A stretch of DNA of 6,591 nucleotides, taken from assembly GCA_963581185.1 (NCBI GenBank), contig CAUZOB010000249.1:1-6591 (forward strand), given 5' to 3'. Origin of the DNA: SAT2750 sp963581185 (GTDB taxonomy: Bacteria; Planctomycetota; Planctomycetia; Pirellulales; Pirellulaceae). Each line of letters opens with the position of its first letter. Position 1 is the first letter of the stretch. This document shows, one piece after another, positions 1-5,057 of the stretch. A program made the translations under genes and the position numbers. A model generated the notes under the pieces. That model was not told the DNA's origin and ran no database searches. It was given only the letters and a program-made list of their open reading frames with translations.

Positions 1-63
1 TTATTGTGGCGGCCTACTGGCTGCCTTGCGTCAATCGACACCTGCTAGACCGGAATCGAAAAC
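1..63. other. Leader upstream of the cytochrome/WD40 gene, no gene assignable
   Basis: No confident gene is visible here. The frame of the downstream gene has a TAG at 46-48, so that gene cannot start further upstream within this window. The codons before that TAG could be the last residues of an upstream gene, but they are too few to recognise. A GGAA at 51-54 is the only weak ribosome-binding-like sequence before the ATG at 64. No convincing promoter was seen, which would fit a gene inside an operon but does not prove it. Confidence 0.4.
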
Positions 64-3000
64 ATGTCGTACTCCCGCTGGATTCACCTCGCCCTTGCTC
101 TGCTTGTTAGCGCCACTTTTTCATCTGCTGCCCTGGCAGAAGATGAGGCGATCCAGATCCCGACCATCGAGCACGATGGGCCGGTTGATTTCGAAAAAGA
201 AATCTTGCCGATCCTGAGGAAGAACTGCCTGGCCTGCCATAACTCGACCGATGCAGAAAGCGACCTGGTGCTGGAAAACCCGCTGCTGATCATCAAGGGA
301 GGCGCCGAGGGGCCGGCAGTCGTCCCCGGCAAGAGTGCCGAGAGTGTCCTGCTCCTGCTGGCCAGTCGCCAGCGTGAATCATTCATGCCCCCGGACGATA
401 ATGATGTCGGTGCCAAGCAACTGACGCCCGCACAACTCGGCTTGATCAAACTCTGGATTGACCAGGGTGCCACCGGTGAAGTGACCGGTTCGGCCGGCCC
501 CGTCCAGTGGCAGCCCCTGCCAGCTGGAGTGCAACCGATTTACGCCGCGGCCATCAGTGATGACGGGCAGCTGGCCGCTGCTGGTCGAGCTAATCAGATC
601 TTCCTTTATCATGTCCCCACGGGACGTCAACTGGGACGCCTGACCGATCCGGAGTTGATCGATTCGGGGGACGCTCAGCGGCCCGGCGTGGCTTTTCGGG
701 ACCTGGTCCAGTCGGTTGTGCTGAATCGCACAGGTGACATGATCGCCGCTGGCGGTTATCGGAACGTTAAGGTCTGGAAGCGTGTCCAGAATGGCCGCGT
801 TGCTGACCTGCCTGGGCTGGAAGAAGTTGCCAGCTCACTGGCCCTCTCGGCCGATGGGACGCTGGCCGCCGTAGGACTGGCCAACGGCAAGGTGCAATTG
901 ATCGACCTGGCCGAACGCAAGGTTGTTCGCAGCCTGGAAGGACATGTCGGTCCGGTACGCGGACTCGCTTTTTCCGCCGATGCCGCCACGCTCTTTAGTG
1001 GAGCCGAGGATAAGACAATTCGTAGCTGGAAAGTGGACGATGGTAGCCAGCTGGCGATGGTCGAAACAACTGCGCCAATCAACGCACTGGCGCTGGTCAA
1101 CCAGGGTAAAGAACTGGCCGCCGGCCACGCCGACAACGGCCTGCGTATCTGGGCCCTGCCAGGAGCAGCAGCGGTAGAAGAAGAAGGTGCTGAAGATGAA
1201 GAGGAAGAGGAAGGTGTTAAGCCGTTACGCGAACTGGCCGGCCACGGTGGCCCGATCCATGGCCTGGTGGTGAGTGGTGAAAATCAGGAGATCCTCTTTT
1301 CTGCGAGTCAGGATGGGACCGTCCGGCACTGGACAGCCGCCGATGGGAAGCAAGTTCGGCAGCTGGCTCATGGTGGCCCGGTCACAGCACTGGCGATCAG
1401 CTCCGACGGTACTCGCCTGATATCGACCAGCGACAACAACAGTATCAAGCTCTGGAATACGGCTGACGGCGCAATGGTTGTGGAGATCAAGGGCGACTTC
1501 CAGAAACAGTTTGTGGCCCAGCGACAGCAGCGCGACAAGGCCTTGGCGGCCAAGCGAGTTGAGTTGGCGAAGAAGGACCTTGAGGAAGCTAACAAGCGAA
1601 AGACAGCCGAGGAAGAGAATCACAAGAAGGTGACCGAGGCCCTGACAAAGGCCGAGGAGGATCTGACGGCCAAGACCGAGGTCGCGACCAAGGCGACCGC
1701 GGATAAGGGAACTGCCGATAAGGCCCAAATCGATGCCAAAACCGGCCTGGCAACCGCAGAGGAAGCCAAGAAAACAGCCGACGAGGCGCTGGTCAAGGCC
1801 GATGCCGACCTCAAGACCGGCCAGGAAGCAGTCGTCAAGGCAGAGGAAGCTCTGGTAGCTGCTACCAAGGCCGCCGAGGAAGCTGTCAAGAACAAGGCCG
1901 AGGCCGATAAGGCTGCGAGTGACAATGCCGATGACGAGGACCTGAAGAAGGCTGCCGAGGAAGCGGGTAAGGCCGCTGAGGCTGCCGAAAAAGCACGAGT
2001 CGACGCGCAGACTGCTGTCGATGATGCAAAAAAGAAGGTCGAGGAACTGACGACCGCTCAGAAGACGGCAGCCGAGGCGAAGAAGAAGGGTGACGAGGAC
2101 CTCACCAAAGCCACCGCCGATCTCAAAACCGCCGATGAAAATGCCAAGAAGGCGACCGAGGCGGCCACCAAGGCGGTTGATGAAAAGGACGCCTCCACTC
2201 GTGCCACTGCTGCAGCCAAGCGAACCGTGGAGCGAGCGGGGACTGCGGTTAAAAAGGCAACAGACGAAATCACCGCGATCGACGCTGTTGTAAAACTGGA
2301 GGAAGCCGATGCAGTGACGGTCACAACGGCCAGTGAAGCTGCCGATAAAATTGCCACGGAGAGTGAGAATCCGCGACGTAGTGCGGCGTTTTCAGCAGAC
2401 GGTACCACCTTCGTCGTCGGTGGCGATGGCCAGCTGGTGACGTCCTACGATGCCACCAGCGGACAGCCGCTGGATAACTACAGTGGCCAGGCGTCACAGG
2501 TCCAGGCGCTGGCATTTACCGCGGACGGCCATGTGCTGTCGATCGGAGAAAACAAGTCAGTGATTCTCTGGGACCTCTCCCACCGCTGGGAACTGGCATA
2601 TCGCCTGGGCTCAAGTGAGAACGCTGATATGTTTGTTGATCGCGTGATCGCACTCAATTTCAGCCAGGATGGGACACTGCTTGTCGCTGGCAGCGGGGAG
2701 CCCTCCCGGAGTGGCCAGATCAAGATCTTTGATACCACGAGCGGTGAACTGGTACGTGAACTCGACGAACCCCACAGCGATACCGTCTTCAGCGTCGCTT
2801 TCTCGCGAGATGGAAATTACCTTGCCAGCTCGGCGGCCGACCGATTCGTCAAGGTCTTCCAGGTGGCGGACGGTGCCTTTGTCCGCTCCTTCGAAGGCCA
2901 CACCCACCATGTGTTGGGTGTCAGCTGGAGTGCGGATGGCCGCACGCTGGCTAGCAGCGGAGCGGACAACGTCGTGAAAGTCTGGAGTGTCAAGACGGGC

Positions 3001-3318
3001 GACCAGCAACGCACGATCGCCGGTTTTGGCAAGGAAGTAACCAGTATCACGTTTGTTGCGGATGGTGTGAACATTCTCGCCTCCAGCGGCGATAAGAACG
3101 TGCATGTCAAGCGGACCGACAACGGAGGCAATGTTCGAGTCCTGAGTGGCGGCAGCGACTTTATGTATGCAGTCGGCAGCTCCGGTGACGGCAAGGTGTT
3201 TGTCGCAGGTGGCCAGGATAGCGTGCTCCGGATCTGGGCCGAAGATGGCAAGGTGCTTGGCACCTTTGCTGCTCCCGAACCACCCACTGAAGAAGAAGGC
3301 GGCGGGGGGGAAGAGTAG
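64..3318 (+). CDS. Exported mono-heme cytochrome c / double WD40 propeller protein with long helical insert
   Basis: A 1084-residue protein with no assigned function. Residues 1-25 are a signal peptide (hydrophobic core at 8-20, likely cleavage after ALA at 23-25), so it should be exported. Residues about 42-136 form a Planctomycete-type cytochrome c module: heme motif CLACH at 55-59 and FMPP at 107-110, where Met108 is a candidate distal ligand. C55 and C58 are the only cysteines in the whole protein. Residues about 152-470 contain seven WD40-like blades (for example GHVGPVRGLAFSADA near 293 and IKLW near 461), with an acidic insert at 371-384 between blades 5 and 6. Residues about 480-765 are Ala/Lys/Glu/Asp/Thr-rich, lack proline and aromatic residues, and show heptad periodicity. 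Residues about 770-1062 contain seven more blades (VILWDLS, VKVWSVK, LRIWAED). The C-terminal tail is Glu/Gly-rich. The start at 64 is preferred because it gives a complete signal peptide and an in-frame stop lies at 46-48. Such proteins are often paralogous families in Planctomycetes. A role in extracytoplasmic electron transfer or scaffolding is inference. Confidence 0.93.
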   Translation: MSYSRWIHLALALLVSATFSSAALAEDEAIQIPTIEHDGPVDFEKEILPILRKNCLACHNSTDAESDLVLENPLLIIKGGAEGPAVVPGKSAESVLLLLASRQRESFMPPDDNDVGAKQLTPAQLGLIKLWIDQGATGEVTGSAGPVQWQPLPAGVQPIYAAAISDDGQLAAAGRANQIFLYHVPTGRQLGRLTDPELIDSGDAQRPGVAFRDLVQSVVLNRTGDMIAAGGYRNVKVWKRVQNGRVADLPGLEEVASSLALSADGTLAAVGLANGKVQLIDLAERKVVRSLEGHVGPVRGLAFSADAATLFSGAEDKTIRSWKVDDGSQLAMVETTAPINALALVNQGKELAAGHADNGLRIWALPGAAAVEEEGAEDEEEEEGVKPLRELAGHGGPIHGLVVSGENQEILFSASQDGTVRHWTAADGKQVRQLAHGGPVTALAISSDGTRLISTSDNNSIKLWNTADGAMVVEIKGDFQKQFVAQRQQRDKALAAKRVELAKKDLEEANKRKTAEEENHKKVTEALTKAEEDLTAKTEVATKATADKGTADKAQIDAKTGLATAEEAKKTADEALVKADADLKTGQEAVVKAEEALVAATKAAEEAVKNKAEADKAASDNADDEDLKKAAEEAGKAAEAAEKARVDAQTAVDDAKKKVEELTTAQKTAAEAKKKGDEDLTKATADLKTADENAKKATEAATKAVDEKDASTRATAAAKRTVERAGTAVKKATDEITAIDAVVKLEEADAVTVTTASEAADKIATESENPRRSAAFSADGTTFVVGGDGQLVTSYDATSGQPLDNYSGQASQVQALAFTADGHVLSIGENKSVILWDLSHRWELAYRLGSSENADMFVDRVIALNFSQDGTLLVAGSGEPSRSGQIKIFDTTSGELVRELDEPHSDTVFSVAFSRDGNYLASSAADRFVKVFQVADGAFVRSFEGHTHHVLGVSWSADGRTLASSGADNVVKVWSVKTGDQQRTIAGFGKEVTSITFVADGVNILASSGDKNVHVKRTDNGGNVRVLSGGSDFMYAVGSSGDGKVFVAGGQDSVLRIWAEDGKVLGTFAAPEPPTEEEGGGGEE
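1501..2349 (+). repeat. Low-complexity coding stretch for the Ala/Lys/Glu helical insert
   Basis: This part of the WD40 gene encodes residues about 480-762 and consists of degenerate repeats of codons such as gccgaggaagc and aaggcc. The protein shows two heptad registers. The first runs from residue 523 to 618 with Ala mainly at position a (530, 544, 551, 558, 565, 572, 579, 593, 600, 607) and Leu/Val often at d (527, 534, 562, 576, 583, 590, 597). The second runs from 627 to about 704 with L627, A631, A634, A638, A641, A648, V652, A655, V659, L662, A669, L680, A683, L687 and A690. An acidic break (residues 619-626, SDNADDED) separates them. The copies are degenerate rather than exact tandem repeats, so slippage-driven length variation is possible but not shown. 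Confidence 0.8.
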
Positions 3319-3350
3319 TCGACCTGACAGCAACACGGATTGGATTCAAA

Positions 3351-3394
3351 GTACAACGAGCCCGGCAGCGGGAGTGCTGACGGGCTCGTTGTAC
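3351..3394. terminator. Strong hairpin between convergent genes, probable bidirectional terminator
   Basis: The arms gtacaacgagcccg (3351-3364) and cgggctcgttgtac (3381-3394) are perfect 14-bp reverse complements. Inside the loop, CAGC (3366-3369) pairs with GCTG (3376-3379) after a single G/A mismatch, leaving a six-base apical loop (3370-3375). The hairpin begins 32 bases after the stop of the WD40 gene and lies beyond the 3' end of the oppositely oriented small ORF, so it can serve both directions. There is no T-run on the plus-strand side (gtgactgcg follows), and only a short TTT on the minus-strand side. It is therefore not a textbook intrinsic terminator; mRNA 3'-end protection is an alternative role. 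Confidence 0.7.
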
Positions 3395-3434
3395 GTGACT
3401 GCGATAGCAACCATCGGGCTGCGGTCGCCGCTGG

Positions 3435-3623
3435 CTACTTGAGCTTGCTGGCGCCCTCTTGTCCCTTGCCAGGCGTCAGGATCTGGAAATTCCCGCGCTG
3501 GAATGGTTTGGCCTCGTAGGTTGTACCCATCAGCTCTTCCAGCTTGCTTTTCTGGGCCTTTGTCAGGACCGTATCGAGCAGATCCAACCGCACGAGCGGA
3601 AGAGCTGTGTCTGGTTTATTCAC
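3435..3623 (-). CDS. Small hypothetical protein, possible C-terminal remnant of a larger planctomycete protein
   Basis: A 62-codon ORF with a GTG start (3621-3623). The segment LDLLDTVLTKAQKSKLEELM resembles the short 'VLTxxQ..K...L.G' helix that ends many planctomycete hypothetical proteins, where it normally follows a longer N-terminal region. Here that region is absent because cinA ends 59 bases upstream. There is no signal peptide, membrane segment or cysteine, and no strong Shine-Dalgarno sequence before the GTG. An in-frame TAA (3633-3635) lies just upstream. Beyond it the same frame stays open back to an ATG (3681-3683) overlapping the cinA stop, encoding 16 residues. It may be a genuine small gene, a decayed gene with one nonsense codon, or a truncated remnant. 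The coding-like composition and family-like helix favour present or former coding; function is unknown. Confidence 0.5.
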   Translation of the reverse strand: MNKPDTALPLVRLDLLDTVLTKAQKSKLEELMGTTYEAKPFQRGNFQILTPGKGQEGASKLK

Positions 3624-3631
3624 GTCAACTG

Positions 3632-3637
3632 ATTATA
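3632..3637 (-). promoter_or_regulatory. Possible -10 element (TATAAT) before the small ORF
   Basis: Read on the minus strand this is a perfect TATAAT, ending 8 nt before the GTG of the 62-codon ORF. No good -35 hexamer is present at 16-18 bp; the best is TTAAGC with 18-bp spacing and three matches. If functional, transcription would start almost at the GTG and the mRNA would be nearly leaderless. The T and A of the hexamer also form the in-frame TAA, so the match may be chance. Confidence 0.25.
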
Positions 3638-3682
3638 GGTCGAAGTTAGATAACGGCTTAAGCGAAATAGCGACGTGGCCCA

Positions 3683-4933
3683 TCATGCGTCCTGGTTGAG
3701 CTGTTTTCGCAGTATATCGAGTGCCTGTTTTGCGGCCCGCGCCTGGAGGATGTCGGGGTGTCCGCGATAGGCGACGCGCTGCTGCAGCTGCAGGTCCGGA
3801 CCGGCCAGGACAATGTCAATCTGTCGATTGTCCTGCTCGTCCTGTTCTCCGACGACTGGCCCGATGGCGAGCACGTAGTCACTTCCAGTGAAGGACCGAG
3901 CAGCCGCTGCTGCCATCGCAGTCATTTCTGCCTGATCATGCTCGACCTGCTGAGGATCCACTGTCCAGCCGATCAGCGAACTCAGCGACTGCCAGCTTGT
4001 CAGCAGGTGACCGCCCAGGAAGACCCCCGTGTGCGGCTCCAGTTCGGCCAGCCAGCCAGCCAGAATGCCACCGGTCCCCCATTCAATCGAACAGAGTGTC
4101 TGCCCACGTGCCGCCAGTGAACGGGCCACGACGTGTTGCAATTCGTCGTTGTCGACACCGAAAACAAGCTCTCCCAGGCACTCGTGGATCGTTTCAATGG
4201 TGGGTTGCATGATGGCCCGGCAGGCGTCCTCATTCTCACCCGCTGCCGAGATACGTAAGGTGATGGTCGCCTTGCTGACGGTGATACCGACACTGGGTTG
4301 GCGGCCACGCCGGACGAGGTCGGGCAGCATCTGTTCGAGGTCACTTTCCCCCACGCCGAAGCACTTGAGTCGATAGTGGCAGATCATCTGGTTGTTATCG
4401 GGCAGCATCGCTTGGATGGCTGGCCTCACAGTCTGCTCCCACATTTCCTTCATCTCTGCAGGCACACCTGGCAGGGCAATAATCCGGCAGTTGTTGTCGT
4501 TGTGAGTTTGCACAGCCAGGTCGATACCGGGCGCCGAGCCATGAGGATTTGGCACGACCTGACTACCTGCCGGAAACATCGACTGGATATTATTGCTCTC
4601 TGGCATGGGGCGACCCCGCCGGCGGAAGAGCTGTTTGATATGCTGCATGGCGGCGGCATCCTGGACAAGCTCCAGTTGCATCGCGTCAGCGAGCGCCTGC
4701 CGAGTCAGGTCATCCGCGGTCGGTCCCAGGCCGCCGGTACAGATCACCAGGTCAGCTCGCTCGCTGGCCAATCGAAAAACCTCCACGTTGGCTTCCAGGC
4801 AATCGGCCACGGTGGTGTGATAGAGTACTCGAATACCCAGCTCGCCCAGCTGCTGACTGAGCCATTGGCTGTTGGTGTCGAGTCGCTGGCCACTAGTGAG
4901 TTCGTCACCAATGGAGATGATCTCCGCGTCCAT
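3683..4933 (-). CDS. cinA: CinA-family protein: intact N-terminal COG1058 domain, degenerate NMN-deamidase-like C-terminal domain
   Basis: The protein is 416 residues, the usual length of two-domain CinA. Residues 1-170 form the MoaB/MogA-like (molybdopterin-binding fold) domain with GDEL at 9-12, CTGGLGPTADD at 65-75 and LPGVPAEMK at 154-162. Residues about 185-255 are the linking domain with CFGVGESDLEQML at 191-203. In characterised relatives the COG1058 part hydrolyses ADP-ribose and the C-terminal PncC part deamidates NMN to nicotinate mononucleotide. Here the C-terminal domain (about 264-416) keeps its length and landmarks such as FLGG (305-308), but the AESCTGG signature reads IEWGTGG (283-289), the YSNEAK region reads TSWQSL (312-317), and the GIAGP segment reads GPVVGEQ (358-364). 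The catalytic Ser and Lys are thus missing and deamidase activity is doubtful. The ATG at 4931-4933 is supported by GAGGA just upstream and by the immediate start of the conserved MxAEIISIGDE region. The protein is cytoplasmic. It is divergent from the copper ATPase gene. Family assignment is firm; activity is inferred. Confidence 0.95.
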   Translation of the reverse strand: MDAEIISIGDELTSGQRLDTNSQWLSQQLGELGIRVLYHTTVADCLEANVEVFRLASERADLVICTGGLGPTADDLTRQALADAMQLELVQDAAAMQHIKQLFRRRGRPMPESNNIQSMFPAGSQVVPNPHGSAPGIDLAVQTHNDNNCRIIALPGVPAEMKEMWEQTVRPAIQAMLPDNNQMICHYRLKCFGVGESDLEQMLPDLVRRGRQPSVGITVSKATITLRISAAGENEDACRAIMQPTIETIHECLGELVFGVDNDELQHVVARSLAARGQTLCSIEWGTGGILAGWLAELEPHTGVFLGGHLLTSWQSLSSLIGWTVDPQQVEHDQAEMTAMAAAAARSFTGSDYVLAIGPVVGEQDEQDNRQIDIVLAGPDLQLQQRVAYRGHPDILQARAAKQALDILRKQLNQDA

Positions 4934-4937
4934 GAAA

Positions 4938-4942
4938 TCCTC
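4938..4942 (-). promoter_or_regulatory. Ribosome binding site of cinA
   Basis: On the minus strand GAGGA ends four bases before the cinA ATG. It supports this start over an upstream ATG 19 bases away, which is out of frame. It is the clearest Shine-Dalgarno sequence in the window. Confidence 0.6.
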
Positions 4943-5038
4943 GTCGTGCCATCAGAATGTAATCGTGTCCCTCTTGCCTAACGATTTCAGTGCGGACGTG
5001 CAAGGTAAGGTGGGTGCGTTGGATAAAAGCCGGGGGGC

Positions 5039-5044
5039 TATAAT
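5039..5044 (+). promoter_or_regulatory. Possible -10 element (TATAAT) of the copper ATPase gene
   Basis: A perfect TATAAT lies in the 120-bp divergent intergenic region and ends 9 nt before the ATPase ATG at 5054. It follows a run of six G (5032-5037). The only -35-like hexamer is TTGGAT at 5019-5024, with three matches and a 14-bp spacer, which is short. No MerR-type (CueR-like) operator with a 19-20 bp spacer and no obvious long dyad was recognised. If this is the true -10, transcription would begin near 5050-5053 and the mRNA would be leaderless or nearly so. Confidence 0.35.
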
Positions 5045-5057
5045 GAAGCTGCCATGA
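5043..5057 (+). other. Five-codon mini-ORF (four residues) overlapping the ATPase start
   Basis: The sequence reads ATG AAG CTG CCA TGA; the stop overlaps the ATPase start codon as ATGA. This arrangement would allow termination-reinitiation coupling, but the ATG sits inside the TATAAT candidate, so both cannot function on the same transcript. Chance occurrence is likely. Confidence 0.15.

Noticed and set aside
26..217. A 63-codon plus-strand ORF overlapping the signal peptide of the WD40 gene
   Set aside because: It overlaps the convincing signal peptide and cytochrome start in another frame and has no recognisable motif.
1501..2349. The helical insert as a separate inserted gene or mobile element
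   Set aside because: The reading frame is continuous through it, no terminal inverted repeats or target-site duplications were seen, and the composition is explained by a coiled-coil protein segment.
1620..2408. Ala/Ser-rich minus-strand ORFs opposite the helical insert
   Set aside because: Their composition is simply the reverse complement of the repeated Ala/Lys/Glu codons, giving Ala/Ser/Val-rich low-complexity proteins with no independent support.
2611..3336. A 241-codon minus-strand ORF opposite the second WD40 propeller
   Set aside because: It lies antisense to clear WD40 repeats, and its translation has no recognisable motif or signal; open antisense frames are expected at this base composition.
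4298..4981. A 227-codon plus-strand ORF opposite cinA
   Set aside because: It is antisense to a well-recognised CinA protein with conserved motifs and good codon structure; its own translation has no recognisable domain. It is a shadow frame in GC-rich DNA.
4934..5053. A CueR/MerR-type copper operator in the divergent intergenic region
   Set aside because: No dyad with the expected 19-20 bp spacer between -35 and -10 elements was found; the only -35-like hexamer is 14 bp from the TATAAT.
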